From Hanleya hanleyi (Eukaryota > Mollusca > Polyplacophora > Lepidopleurida > Hanleyidae), in contig JAVTVY010045324.1 in NCBI GenBank assembly GCA_036873755.1, forward strand, positions 140,700 to 204,699: a DNA stretch of 64,000 bases. Direction: 5' to 3'. The notes below the pieces were generated by a model that was given only the letters and a program-made list of their open reading frames with translations, did not search any database and was not told the origin of the DNA. This document shows positions 25,116-36,865 of the stretch, piece after piece; positions within the stretch are counted from its first letter, which is position 1, and each line of letters opens with the position of its first letter. The translations under genes and the position numbers were made by a program.

Positions 25116-26233
25116 GCTGTATATTTGTATTTGGTATCAACATATGCTGCCATCGATTATTGTCAGCTCCACATTTTCTCGCCTTGACCACTGAAACACC
25201 AAGGTTTTTGAGTGATTCATATTGATCGATTCGCGTCAGCTAGGTAATTTGCACCTTGTTAGAGCATTTCCACAAAGTAGATGCTCTAATGTTTTCATGA
25301 GAAACGGCTCCTACGGATCGGCCGCCGTTAAATATTTTCGGATCAGACTTTGTGTGCTGTCTCCTTAGGCCTGGGGAATTTGTCTGGTTGTGTTTTGATA
25401 ACCGCTGTTCTCCACTAGGTGGAGCCCTATGCAGAGCATAGGTAAACCGTTCTCTCACGATTTCGTCTGAACGGCTTGTATGATTTCTATGAAATTTCAT
25501 TACAAATTGTGGTTGTGGAGGATAGGCAATGTGGGTTTTGAAAAGGTTTTTGTGTAGCTGCCTAACCATAAAGGCAAGTGTTTGCGTCTCAAAAAAGAAA
25601 GTTTTTCGTGAAATGAAAATTTACCAAATCGCTTGAAGAAATAATTAAAAATTGTTTTATTCTAGGTTGCCAAGCATAAATATAGGATTGCCGATGTGAT
25701 AATTCCCTTTGGGTGCAAACCAAATTGCCATTCAAATGAAAAATCACAATTATCTGACTTAACGTCCAAACCTCCATAACCATTATCATGATTAATTTTT
25801 TCATTTGAACTCTTCTGTGCCATCTCCCTAGGGCTTTCGATTCGCCTGCTTGTTTTTCGTGGTATTTTGTCATCACCAGGTAGCGCTATAGACATGAATC
25901 CAGGTAAACTTTTGTAGCATAATATCTTCTAAACAACTTGTTTGATTTCCGTGAAATTTGGGTATAATGATATTACAAGGTAGGCAAAGTACTGACAAGA
26001 TTTTGGTAGTGTTGGCGGAATCATTGAGGCGCTTTTTTGCATATCAAAATAAGATTCTTATTCACAAAAATGGAAATTTACTATTTGAATCAGGAAAAAG
26101 TCATTCTAGTTTGCCTAACAAGAATATAACATTTCCAGTGTTATTATTCACATCCCTTGTAAGCCAAATGGCCATTTTTTTAAATACCTGAAATTCTCAT
26201 GACTTAAGTCCAATATTTACATTCCTCAGGCCA

Positions 26234-27617
26234 GGGGCCTTATTCACGAAGCGCTTTTAAGGCCTAAGAGACACTTAAGCGGCACGTAGAGTCAACTTTG
26301 CGAAAGTGGTGGTATTCACGAACGGCTCTTAACTTAACAGAACACGTAACATCCTCTTAAATCGTATCTTATGTTACGGGAGCTCTAGAGCTCCCTTAAA
26401 CCTCTCTTAGCGGTAAGAGGGGAAGACATTATTAGTTAGACCGGTTTCGACATGGCGTTTCTGCTACTGCAAGGGATGTTGAACGGCCGAAATTTCCGTC
26501 GTGAAAGGGTCTTTAGGGATAGGACAAACCCTTTAGATATATATAGAGATTCTGAATTAATCCAACGGTATAGAATTCCACGAAATTTGATTATGGAGGT
26601 CATCGAACTGATTAATGGTGAAATAACACACCCCAGCTGAATATCCCAGGCAATACCAGCTAGTGTTCAAGGGGTGTGTACGCTGCGATATTATGCAACG
26701 GGCAATTTCCAACTGGCGAATGCTGACCTATATGGTATCAGCCAACCCTCTGTGTCGCGAATAGTCGCAAGTGTGTCGAGTGCCTTGTGCAGGCATGCCA
26801 TCGACCATGTTGTACCATCGCGCTGTCGTGTTCTCAGTCGTATTCTACTAGCATGTCGTGTCATCATGTCTCAATTACGTTGTTTGGTCGTACAGCTGAG
26901 TTGTCTCGTCGACATGCCGTTTTGTCGCGTTGTCGTACAGCTGTGTTGCCGTGTCTTGTCACAATGATGTCTCAATGGGGTATTGCCGTGTTACATTCCA
27001 ACAAATATGCTCAGATATATCCATGCGCCTGATCTTTGAAAGAAGCTTGTCAACACGACGACATGGAAAAGGGCTACACAATAACACGGCAAGTGCACAC
27101 CGGCGTGGAATCATAGTGACCAGGAAATTCGATAGTATGGCAGCAAGACAACACAAATTAATTCCGACATGACATGACAACACAAACGCACGAGAATGCG
27201 ACATGACGGCATGTCGACACGACATCTCACCACCACGGAAGCACAACACGACAACACTAAATGGCGGATATTGGCCACCATACCAAATTCTTCCCACAAT
27301 CACAAAAGAATAAAGAAAATAGAACGCAAACCAATTTTCATGCGTGACCTGAGTCTTTCTTACACAAAGGATATGGTGAAGTGGTTTGATAACATTTTTA
27401 GTGGTAACGAACGCTGTTCTCAGGTTCCATGATAGGAATATATTAACTTATTTAAAGAGGCCCGTAACTTTAAGTGGTTCGTAATTTTAAGAGGCATTTA
27501 AGTGTGGTTTTGTGAATACCACTTAGTGCACTCGTAACATTCTCGCAAATCGCTCTTAACGTCGCCGCAAATGACTAAGAGGCCCGTAACTTAAGTGGCG
27601 TTCGTGAATAAGGCCCC
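26234..27617 (+). mobile_element. Degenerate PIF/Harbinger element
   Basis: The ends are inverted repeats (GGGGCCTTATTCACGAA at the left, TTCGTGAATAAGGCCCC at the right), with subterminal 'cttaagcg/cttaagtgg' repeats. A transposase N-terminal fragment lies at 26,452-26,820. The middle (about 26,820-27,270) is replaced by a nested palindromic sequence rich in GTCGTGTC/GACACGAC, and the catalytic part of the transposase is missing. It is dead and sits in a host intron. Confidence 0.75.
26452..26820 (+). pseudogene. Harbinger transposase N-terminal fragment
   Basis: It starts at ATG 26,452. It carries FRRERVFRDRTNPLDIYRDS and LIQRYRIPRNLIMEVIELI, then an in-frame TGA (26,638), then, still in the same frame, ASVQGVCTLRYYATGNFQ and LYGISQPSVSRIVASVSSAL. 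These are N-terminal motifs of HARBI1-like transposases, including the helix-turn-helix. No DDE catalytic domain follows because a nested palindrome begins about 26,820. Confidence 0.75.
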
Positions 27618-28426
27618 AGATCTGGAGATTTTGCTCGGTCATATAGTTTCGTGATATTTGTTCATCATTGGGTAGTACTATAGACAGTAAACTTATATAA
27701 CACAATTTTTTGGCTCTTCATGAAGTTTATTATTGTGATCTTGTTAGAAAGCCAAAGGATTTCAAAGGATTGAAAGGTTTTTTTATTGAAATTGTAGTTT
27801 TAGGGCTACCTCTCATACGGATTTCGCGGCCCACCAACATAATGCTTTATTTATATTTCATTATACATTCTTTTTTACAATTCATATTTTTATTAACATT
27901 ATGATTTAAAAATGGACTGAAAAGGACATTGGTGCTGCTAGCGCTGGCATATATGTGGCAATGGGGGTATTGACAGCTAAATATATCTAAATCTAAAACG
28001 CAATCAGAGAAAATATACTTCCATCAGTATGGTGTGATACTGTATGGGGAATTGCAAGGATTCAAGAGAGCTTGAATTCAAGACATACTGTAACACTGAT
28101 ATTCTCCTTTATCTTGCAGGTCTACATATTGTATGCCTGTGTGCTGCATGACCATTCAGGAAATAAAATCTGACGTGGTTGACTTATTGCATAATGCACT
28201 TTACATACGGCACTTACATAGAAGACAGTTTGTGTCAACGAAGTAAACAATTCTTTTCCAGAATCAGTGCTACTCCTCTCTCCAATACTGATATAATAAT
28301 TTGATCTTGTTCATTGGTATGGCTATCGCAATTACATTTTTTTAGTCTCCAGTGGCTGTGAAGCCCGGGGCTTCCAGATGACTAGAGATGCATTCTGCCC
28401 AATTTTCAATGAGTAAAATGACAAAT

Positions 28427-28925
28427 TATCACTCGATTAATGCTCATTTTTTGTTTTATATGGATGTCCCCAAAGGGTATTTGAAACTCGAGATATGAAA
28501 TGGTACATACCGTTACATTTTCACAGCATAGTTACAACTGTTGATAACTATTTGTTAGACTGTAAAAAGTAGAAATATTTTTTAGGTGGAACTTCTACAT
28601 TCCTGCTATATGGCACGTCCCAACTGTGATTTTTTTTTATAGTTAAGTAAAATGATGTGTTCTGACCAGTGCATTTTGACAGAATATAGTGTCACTCGGT
28701 TAATGCTCAATTTTTTCTTTTCATGTGGAGATCCCCAGAATTTATTTGAAACTCGAGATGTGAACTGGCACATACTGTTGCATTTTGACAGCATAATTAC
28801 AAAAGTTGATAACTTTTTTTTAGACTGAAAAAGGAGAAAGCTTTCTAAAGGTTAGTGAAACTTCTACATCCCTGCTATATGGCACGTCCCACCTGGGAAA
28901 TTTTTATATCTAATTTAAGTGAATG
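28427..28925. repeat. Tandem duplication, 2 x ~260 bp
   Basis: The unit contains 'gaaactcgagat-tgaa-tgg', 'cattttgacagcat', 'gttgataact' and 'tgctatatggcacgtccca', head to tail and about 85% identical. Confidence 0.8.
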
Positions 28926-29034
28926 ATATGTTCTGGTACATTTTGACAGAATATTTAGATTTTCAAGATAATATGTAACGATGCCTCAAATGAAACTGAA
29001 TTGTCCCTGTCATATGGCTGTCCGTCCCGTATGT

Positions 29035-29105
29035 CTGTTTGTCTGTCTGTTTGTCTGTCCGTCTGTCTCTCTGTCTGTCTCTCTGTCTGTCTGTCTGTCT
29101 GTCCA
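29035..29105. repeat. (GTCT)n microsatellite
   Basis: A nearly pure tetranucleotide run of GTCT/GTTT units. Confidence 0.9.
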
Positions 29106-29364
29106 TCTTTCTTGTCATACCACATATGCCGCTTATGATGGATCAGAAGCCTAATGAAAATGACTGACCTTCACCTGTTTTATCAGGGTTAAATTTAGCA
29201 TTAGCAATAATGTTCAAATGAGTGACGGTAGACTCTCCGAATTCATACTACATGTGCAATTGGTGAATGACTAGAAGCCTATTACAGTTGACTGAACCTA
29301 TTTTCTCAAGGTTATATACTGTATATTATGATATCACATGAAATACAGCTTGGCTGATAGCAAA

Positions 29365-29815
29365 ATACGAACGTAGCGTGCAAGATCTATGGCGCTACGT
29401 TTCGTAACTTGTGTCTAATTCCGCTTAACCCGGGGCTAGAGGCCGTATGAACCCATGTACTTTAAGATCCTCATGGTACTCATATGAACAGTCACAATCA
29501 AAGCGTGACTGACATACATCATTCTTTAGATGACGACTTTACAACGAATATTATGGATTAAGAATACTGATCAGCGATACGGATTGATATTTTTGGAACA
29601 TCATGATGTCTTGCCGGCATCATTGAAAACTGTTGACCGCTTCTCTCTTGCAGGAAACAAGCCTATATGTTTATGTATACTATGATTGTCTTTTTGAATT
29701 TGGTGCTAATACTGTTATATGGAAAATGGAATAGGTCTTTGGATTATGGACGCGGATATTCTCTAATGGACGACGGCTGGATTATGAATGACGGACTAGA
29801 CGCTTGTAATTCTAA
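29365..29815 (+). repeat. Dispersed repeat copy C
   Basis: The longest member of the family with copies at 7,390-7,830 and 24,840-25,115. It contains both the 'gctacgtttcgtaacttgtg' block and the 'cattgaaaactgttgaccgc' block. The 93-codon open frame starting at 29,667 falls inside the repeat and resembles nothing I know. Confidence 0.7.
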
Positions 29816-30735
29816 ATTAATACCACATATGCAACTGATGATGAACCTGAAGTCTATCAATATGACTGATGTTGACCTATTTTGTCAAGGTCAAAAACTG
29901 TATGTTAAGTCACATACATTTAACGGCCAACATACACTTCAAATCTAACATTTTCATCATCATCGCTGTGACCTCCAGATCAATCTACCAAAGTTCGCTT
30001 ACGTTACAACACCCTCAACAGTAACTTAAAACCATGCTGTATCAGCTGAGCTGGTGAAACATCCACCATTTCCAAGCTCTGACATACCACGTCACTGTCG
30101 GAATATGGGTGCCATGACACCGTAATAGATCGCACAGCCAGCGAAGGTTGCCGATCTATATTGAATGTCGTTATTGCCTAAGTACTATTAGCAGCAATAA
30201 TTCGCTGACTTCCAGTGAAAAAAAAATCGTTAAAGTTAATTATTTAATTTTGTTGTTTGGCATTTTTATTTGCTGGCATTGTTTCCAATAGATTACAATA
30301 GCCTAATTCTTACAATCAGGAATGAAAAAGGGGTTAAAATATTTCGTAGCGAAAAAAGTTGGAAATTTGAAATTAAATTTTTATTCTGATATTCAATTGT
30401 TTAATCTCGGTGAGCCCGTGAAATACAAAATAAAGTTGGTCTTGCCTCACACTGGGCTTCACCCATTGATAAAGAAATCCCGTCTCAGAGGCACTACTAC
30501 CAGGGATGATTACCGATTGCTCGTCCCCCTAAAATTATGGAGATCTAAAGCTCTTTGTGTACCAAATTATGTGTTACACATGAATTCGGGGAAAATGCTC
30601 TTGTCACTAGCTTTCATTTAGTTAAGGTCGTGTGTTCTGCCAGCCTAGAGGTAACCCTTCCATGAAACGTTAAGCTATAATCAGCTTTTTTATCAATCAT
30701 GAATAGTCTGTTGCGAGGTAAAAAAATAGATTAAC

Positions 30736-30850
30736 CCCAACTGGCCTGGAAGGGAGGCGGTGCCCCCCCTACCAAACTTTCTGCGCTATCTCCGGAACGA
30801 CAAAAAGTTTATCATATTGGGGTCATTTTGAGCCTATTTGCATAACCCTC
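30736..30850. repeat. Short dispersed repeat (family also at 33.1, 33.5 and 34.1 kb)
   Basis: 'gcgctatctccggaacgaca' and 'catattggggtcattttgag' recur in reverse complement at 33,470-33,545 and, diverged, at 34,400-34,480. Members begin near 'ctatctggcctgg'. Confidence 0.65.
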
Positions 30851-32775
30851 GAATGCATAAATGTTCAATCAAAATCAGAATTTGAAGCTTACAATCGAAT
30901 AAACCTAAATGTATGACCACGTCAGTCTCAGATAGTAACTGAGAACTAATCAAATATATTGGACAATTTATGAATAAATTGTTAAGAACATCATTATGAA
31001 AATGTTATGATCAGCAGGCCCTTCGAACAAACTTCCTCAATTGCGGTTTGAGCTGAGGAATAAAGCATATTTAACAGTGTCACATTAAATAAAAAGGGTG
31101 CCCACTGTTCATCAGAGTTAACCCAGTATGTGGGATTGAGCGTTTGACTTCGTGGATTATTACGATCTGGGATCGAACAGTTGGCTTCAATAAACAAATA
31201 CTCTCATTGATAGAGGTGCCATATATCTTTTCACTAGTAAGTTAACCACTGTTTGGGATGTAGGCAACCTAAAAGCACTCAAAATCCGGATATGAACGTC
31301 TAAGAAGAGTTTCTGGTCCTAGCGTGGCAAAAATCCCGCGAATGAAGGAAACCGAAACTTATGTTAGCTAAAAAGCACAAATTATCTTTGTCATTCCTGG
31401 ACCCGTGTGGATATAATCAAAACAACCTACTGGGATGTAGTTCATTACGACCTACACAATTGACAATGCCTATTTAGCGGAACATCGCAATGAATTAAGA
31501 AGTGGAAAATACATGGAGTCTAATCAACAGCTCTACCTTTAATTGTAGCGATATGCAAATCAAAGTTCTCACAAACAATTTGATGCTCATCATCATTACT
31601 TTGATATTCATGGTGAGTTATAATTCAGTTATGAATTAGTCTCTCATAGGTCATCTAGTTGAATCATTTACAGGTTCGGTCTTGTACTGTGTTACTACAT
31701 CAGGTGCATAATATCTCTTCTCTCGACCTGAACCTTTTACCGCGATGTTATACAACTACTATGGCATTTTCAGAAATTTATACAGATGTTAGTTGCGACA
31801 TTTGGTATGTAGACCTCGTCCACAAGAATGCTTCGTATTTGTTAGCATCTTAATCAATGTAATACACTCTAAAATGTTGGACGTCTGACGCGTCCCAAAC
31901 TATTGTTCTCTTCGTATTCTAGGGTGCAGTGCCATTACAATTTGAAGGTCAGGGTGCACATTTTAGAATGCGAATAATATGAAAATAAATTTTAAACGCT
32001 GCTTCTCTTATTTATTGAAGAACAGCGACAGTATGTTCTAAAATGGTTACATTGGAACATCATACCTTTGTTTGGTCTTCTGGTGTACTGGTGTGCAGTG
32101 CCGAAAAGATGACATCATTTCATCTGAAATATGAATAATTATATATAATCCTGATACTGCTACATGTACTCACTTGCAAACAATCAACCTCTACATATTT
32201 CGACATTAGATGAGAACCTAGTCGTCATTTCATTCCATGAAAGAATTTGGTCACTCTCGATTCGGTCAATCAATCGTCGTAGAATTTGAGAGTCAGATCT
32301 GTATTCCTATTGGGCGGATCCGAGTACATACGAGACAAACATATGAAAGATATGAGTTGTTTCCCCGTCCCCCTATTGACTGTGCCTCCTTAACACTGAC
32401 GTTACCAACGGCTGTAGAGAATGAGGTGGGCGTACTTTGGAGCCTTATTTATCAAAATATGATCTGTCAGTTTTGTTTGATTATAGGAAATATAGCATCA
32501 ATGAGAATCTTTGCTCCAATTATCAGCTCATATCATCATACGAATTTCGTTTTGTTTTATGAGATAAATTTATTAGAATATACGTTTTTTTATTTCAATA
32601 TATCTATTTTGATCATAATACTCTTATTTACCGACATTGCCATGTTCACAAAACTATATCTTGTCAGTTTATTTCCAAATGATTGATATCGATGATTATC
32701 GAAAAAGATCAGGATTGGCCATCGGGAACCTTGAAATTTTTGTGAATATTAATATAGATATTTTCTCACTTTCAG

Positions 32776-32898
32776 ACCAGGACGAATGTCGGACCTACGA
32801 TACAAACGAGTGCGAACATAACTGCATCAACACAGATGGTAGTTACGTCTGCACCTGTGACCCGGGATATTACAAGAAGGGTCAAGGATCTTGTCAAG
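32776..32898 (+). CDS. EGF exon 12 (cbEGF domain)
   Basis: Acceptor 'actttcag', donor 'gtatgt', phase 1-1, 123 nt. It encodes DQDEC...CEHNCINTDGSYVCTCDPGY...SCQG, a canonical cbEGF. It follows a 19.6-kb intron but keeps the same phase and style as exons 1-11, so I treat it as the same gene. Confidence 0.88.
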
Positions 32899-33845
32899 GT
32901 ATGTTTATACGATTAGTGTATATATTTTTAATGTAACACACGGACCATTCTGTTCTAGTAGGTCGTTTGTGAATTGTTTCAAGGAAACTGTCGCAGTTCT
33001 ATATATGAAAAATAGAATATATTATCTCTGCTTCTGTAGAATGTAACCATACTGCTCAACACTATCTGGCCTGGGCTTTTTTGGGACCTGTCCAGGCCTG
33101 GGGGTGGGGCGAAATGATTCCCCTGTTTGTCCCTTGAGTAAGGAGGCTAAAAGTTACCACATTATACCCTTGAGTCAAGCTCTACCAAAAAACAAAATCC
33201 AAGATGGCCGCTTTGGTAACGTCATAGTGACGCCATTTTTAAAAACGACATTTTTTGGTCGATTTTTCGGTCAGATGTTTTTAATTTTTCATTTGTGCAA
33301 TTTCTTCGCAAAAACTGCATAATAAATTAGTAAATATTAATTTGATGTAAAATGAAATAGATTTTGTCCACTCGACGAAAACATCACTATTTTGGTACTC
33401 CACGTGGACACCATCTTCAATTTACACATGATCCTTTAATCCGGGGGTTATGCAAATAGGCTCAAAATGACCCCAATATGATAATCTATAAAGTCACGGA
33501 GGGTCAGCTCTCACTTTGTTTGTCGTTCCGGAGATAGCGCAGAGTTTTGTAGGAGCCATTTTGCCCCCCTCCCCCAACCCCCAACCCAGGCCTGGTAGGG
33601 TTAACACATGATTAACAACATACCCTACAGTCGCGGGTTCTCTAATTATTAAAACAAGTGGCGAGAAAGACTGGCATGCATTTCCCCATCCTTCTCATGC
33701 TGGATAGGTTGAATCATCGTGGGAGAGTTTCAACGCACCATGGTTAAATTCAAAATGAACAGCAGGCAGGCCCAATAACTGCAGATATCGACAATGTGAG
33801 CTTCAGCATGATTTTATGTTTCTCTTCATCTCTGATCTCCCTCAG
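32899..33845 (+). other. Intron 12 with dispersed repeat
   Basis: A 0.95-kb intron largely filled by a copy of the 'ctatctggcctgg...ggcctggtagggttaac' repeat (about 33,056-33,606). Nothing else is recognised. Confidence 0.65.
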
Positions 33846-34004
33846 GTTGCCCCAAGAACAGCTACAGCGTTGGTAATGTTACTGTATGCACCGCATGTCC
33901 GCGCAACTCGCACACAGACTTCACAAATCATGTATCAAAGGGCCACTGTACGTGTGATCAAGGGTTCCAAGGCGATCTTGCTGGTGACATCACCACCTGT
34001 GAAG
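33846..34004 (+). CDS. GCC2/GCC3-type cysteine module exon (exon 13)
   Basis: Acceptor 'ccctcag', donor 'gttagt', phase 1-1, 159 nt (53 codons), open only in the frame set by the exon phase. It encodes GCPKNSYS...CTACPRNSHTDFTNHVSKGH, then CTCDQGFQGD and TCEG. It is the second module of this type, homologous to exon 6 (shared CPxNSHT and CxCDxGFxG). Confidence 0.85.
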
Positions 34005-34616
34005 GTTAGTTTTCTTGTTCTCATTTATCAATGTGACAAATCATCACCTATGAAAGTGTACATTCTAATATTACATTATACGTAGAAAAATCTCGCTGAC
34101 GGAAGGAAGGGAAGTATTTATATCTACTGCTTAACCCTATCTGGCCTGGACGATTTAGGGTGAAACGCAGCTTGGGGGGGGGGGGGGCGTAGTGGCGGAA
34201 TGTGCCCCTATATATATTCGTTCTCCCTGAGACTGGAGTGCAGAAATTTCTTCGCAAAAAACTGCACGATAAATTAGTAAATAAAAGCGCAAAAGCGGGA
34301 ATTTTAAAGAAAAGAGACGAAAACATCACATTTCTGGTTCCCCACATGGTCGTCATTTTGAATTTACCCATGATCCTCTGTTCGGGGTTTACTGAGTAGG
34401 TTCAAATCGACCCCAATATAATAAGCTACAAAGTCACGAAGTGGCTGCTCTCAAGTCTTTGTCGTTTTCGGAGATCGGAGCAAAAGAACAACGAGGGTGG
34501 GGAGCGGGGCATCTTCCTTTTGTTTTGTTTAATTATTGGTTTAAATGAGCAGTGATCTATATTCACAAACATGCTGGTGATTGTAATATTTTCCTGTGAA
34601 CAATTACTATTATCAG
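34005..34616 (+). other. Intron 13 with dispersed repeat
   Basis: A 0.6-kb intron. The stretch 34,132-34,515 is a diverged copy of the repeat also present at 33.1 and 30.7 kb, with a G12 run near 34,177. Confidence 0.65.
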
Positions 34617-34739
34617 ATATTGACGAGTGCACAGAAAAACTTCAACGTTGCAGCCACATCTGTGTTAATATACCCGGAAGTGTGTATTGCGCATGTCCTC
34701 AGGGATTTCAACTTCAAGCTGACAAAATTACCTGCATAG
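34617..34739 (+). CDS. EGF exon 14 (cbEGF domain)
   Basis: Acceptor 'ttatcag', donor 'gtatgt', phase 1-1, 123 nt. It encodes DIDEC...CSHICVNIPGSVYCACPQGF...TCIG. Val replaces the aromatic residue of the hydroxylation motif. Confidence 0.88.
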   Translation: MLTSAQKNFNVAATSVLIYPEVCIAHVLRDFNFKLTKLPA

Positions 34740-35000
34740 GTATGTTATTCCACAGACCAATTGGGATCATAGAAAAACAATTACCACAGCCATACATGAA
34801 CCTGGAAACGAGACTGGAAATAACGCTGCCACGTACTGAAAGGATGACATCAGTATTTCAATAAATGAATTCCGTCTCGACTAGTCAAATTGAATTACCA
34901 GTCTAGTTGGAACGGTGAACATAAAGTTTAAATATATCCCCACATAAACCTGAGGTGAACTCAATATGCCTATATGCATCGTTACGCTTTTACCTTCCAG

Positions 35001-35126
35001 ACCAAGATGAGTGCAGTGTTAACAATGGTGCGTGTGAGCACACGTGTCACAATACCGAAGGCGCTTACCACTGTAGCTGTAGACAAGGGTTCGAACTGAA
35101 TCCATACCAACGCTTCAGATGTCAAG
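35001..35126 (+). CDS. EGF exon 15 (cbEGF domain), last one seen
   Basis: Acceptor 'ccttccag', donor 'gtattc', phase 1-1, 126 nt. It encodes DQDEC...CEHTCHNTEGAYHCSC...RCQG. It ends 0.8 kb before the Maverick. The donor is followed by no further EGF exon in this window, so the rest of the gene is either beyond the window or separated by the Maverick. Confidence 0.88.
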
Positions 35127-35299
35127 GTATTCAAGCTGTATCTATATAAGGGATGGCATTATGCTTAGACTGATCGTCCAGGCATGTCTTTCCAGTAAAA
35201 CAATTATAACCCGGTTCCGTCAGTACCATACGAGACGCTGGTACTGGGCGTATGAACCGTTTTGATAGCTTGAATGGATGAATGAATTTTATTCACCAA

Positions 35300-35916
35300 T
35301 AATATATGGCTATAATAACATCATCATGTAGGCTGACAAAATAATGGCGGGAATAAAGCCCCATGAGGCTTGTTCTATCCCGGTTAGGAATATAAGTATC
35401 TGAATATAGGGAGAATGCGAAAGGTGAATAAAAAAACTTTAAAACTTTGGGCATATAATCTAGGAATTATCAACGTGAAACAGGTAAAACTTCGAGTAAA
35501 TAAGATTTAAGCATAGACCTGAATAGTGATGAAATTTTTATGGTTTTGAGAACTAAGGGTAACTTGTTCCATTCCCGTGACTCCAATTGTATAATACGAA
35601 AGATTAGAGGAATAGAAAGGTCTATATAAATTTACTTCTTGGTTCCTTGTGGGATAGCGTTGTACTTCAGACAGTTTTGTAAAATAGTTACGGAAAAGAA
35701 CCGCCATAGTTTCAGGGTGACACAAAAACTCTTGAACCAGGTTTAAACAGGAATATAAATTCAGATCGGACAGAGGGATGATTTTTAGATGATTGAATAG
35801 TGGTTGAGTATGCTCGCGTTTCTGCGATGGAGTAATAACTCTGAGGACACGCTTCTGGAGCCATATATGTGTTTCCCCAGAGGATGTTACAGTAGGATAG
35901 GTATGGGTATATCATC
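35300..35916 (-). pseudogene. Non-LTR retrotransposon RT 3' fragment abutting the Maverick
   Basis: The minus strand starts MIYPYLSYCNILWGNTYMAP, the conserved end-of-thumb motif of non-LTR reverse transcriptases. Further C-terminal pieces (NLYRPFYSSNLSYYTIG) follow in other frames, then a 3' region with 'gccccatgaggcttgttcta'. The fragment begins exactly at the Maverick's left end, so the upstream RT sequence would be expected across the element. It is not visible on the right flank (56,572 onward). Confidence 0.7.
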
Positions 35917-36080
35917 AGTAGTATACAGCGAGCATTTAAACGCAGTTAAAACCCGGATGTAGAGGTCATAGAGGTCAATGATGAATATTGACCAATCAAA
36001 TGCGTGGATGTAGTTTGACTGCGCATGTGCAGAATTGGTGGTGACGTCATAAGTGTGGATGTGCGCGTGAGGGACTGTGG

Positions 36081-36596
36081 GAGGTGGGACAAGATGGCGG
36101 CCTGTTTTAGTGTTGTGTGGGAGGTGGGACAAGATGGCGGTTGGTTTTATTGTCGTGTGGGAGGTGGGACAAGATGGCGGCCTGTTTTAGTGTGTTGTGT
36201 GGGAGGTGGGACAAGATGGCGGCCTGTTTTAGTGTGTTGTGTGGGAGGTGGGACAAGATGGCGGCCTGTTTTAGTGTGTTTTTGTGTGTGTGTGGGAGGT
36301 GGGACAAGATGGGGGTCAGTTTTAGTGTTGTGTGGGAGGTGGGACAAGATGGCGGTCGGTTTTAGTGTGGTGTGGGAGGTGGGACAAGATGGCGGCCGGT
36401 TTTAGTGTGGTGTGGGAGGTGGGACAAGATGGCGGCCGGTATTTGTGTGGGAGGTGGGCCAAGATGGCGGCCCGTTTTTGTGTGTTGTGTGGGAGGTGGG
36501 TTAAGATGTCGGCGGGTTTTAGTGTCGTGTGGGAGGTGGGACAAGATGGCGGCGGGTTTTATTGTGTGGGAGGTGGGACAAGATGGTGGCCTGTAG
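36081..36596 (+). promoter_or_regulatory. Array of ~13 YY1-type sites in the left ITR
   Basis: Units of 35-52 bp share GGGAGGTGGGACAAGATGGC plus GGC, separated by a variable 'ctgttttagtgtg(ttg)tgt'. ACAAGATGGCGGC matches the well-known YY1 (Pho-type) consensus AAnATGGCGGC. Most copies keep the core; deviations are at 36,310 (AAGATGGGGG), 36,494 (AAGATGTCGG) and 36,572 (AAGATGGTGG). The repeat is transcription-factor-like rather than coding, although it creates long spurious ORFs on both strands. Confidence 0.8.
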
Positions 36597-36603
36597 AAAA
36601 ACG

Positions 36604-36611
36604 TATAAAAG
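36604..36611 (+). promoter_or_regulatory. TATA box, left ITR, facing the CARD-PC4 gene
   Basis: TATAAAAG lies just inside the YY1-type array and points inward. The first good ATG of the next gene is 36,866, about 260 bp downstream. The same box in the right ITR faces PolB. Confidence 0.65.
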
Positions 36612-36865
36612 GAGTCGATTTTTAGGGTAGGGGTGTATTCAATGCACTACTCTGTGGAGCACTCTGACTTACCTGACCAGCCTGCCTGCCTGTTTCACCT
36701 CTAGTCTGCTTCACCTCTAGCCAGCCAGCCAGCCAGCCAGCCAGTCAGTCATCCAGCCTACTTGTATCAGCTGTGGCCATCCCTATTACTTTTTTCGATT
36801 TTACCAGTGCAAATTCAACAGACTATTACTCCGTAGCAGTTTTTCATCCACCTGAGCCCCTAGTC

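Larger units (their letters stand above)
13130..32775 (+). other. Very large intron 11 (~19.6 kb), transposon-filled
   Basis: No EGF-like or other supported exon was found on the + strand between exons 11 and 12. The stretch is made of repeats: a tandem duplication (14,275-14,560), dispersed repeats (15,085-16,665; 17,515-17,660; 20,033-20,330; 20,690-20,833; 24,840-25,115; 29,365-29,815; 30,736-30,850), a motif array (22,145-22,790), a Harbinger relic (26,234-27,617) and a tandem duplication (28,427-28,925). Between these I recognise nothing. A missed short exon cannot be excluded. Confidence 0.55.
35917..36692 (+). repeat. Left terminal inverted repeat
   Basis: About 0.78 kb, matching 55,813-56,571 in reverse complement. 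From outside in it carries AGTAGTATACAGCG, a block with CCAAT ('gaccaatcaaatgcg'), an NRF1-like 'tgcgcatgtgca', TGACGTCA (36,042-36,049), about 13 tandem units 'gggaggtgggacaagatggc' plus a variable tail, and TATAAAAG followed by 'tcgatttttagggtaggggt'. A 20-bp indel near 36,638-36,657 distinguishes it from the right copy. Confidence 0.93.

Noticed and set aside
36025..36625. Long overlapping ORFs on both strands (Trp/Gly- or Pro/His-rich) over the ITR
   Set aside because: They are frames opened by the 35-50-bp tandem repeat. The same happens in the right ITR (55,861-56,381). No conserved domain and mirrored on both strands.
36773..36865. N-terminal extension of the CARD-PC4 protein
   Set aside because: It begins at GTG and has no ATG. 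The CARD-like domain starts right after the ATG at 36,866.
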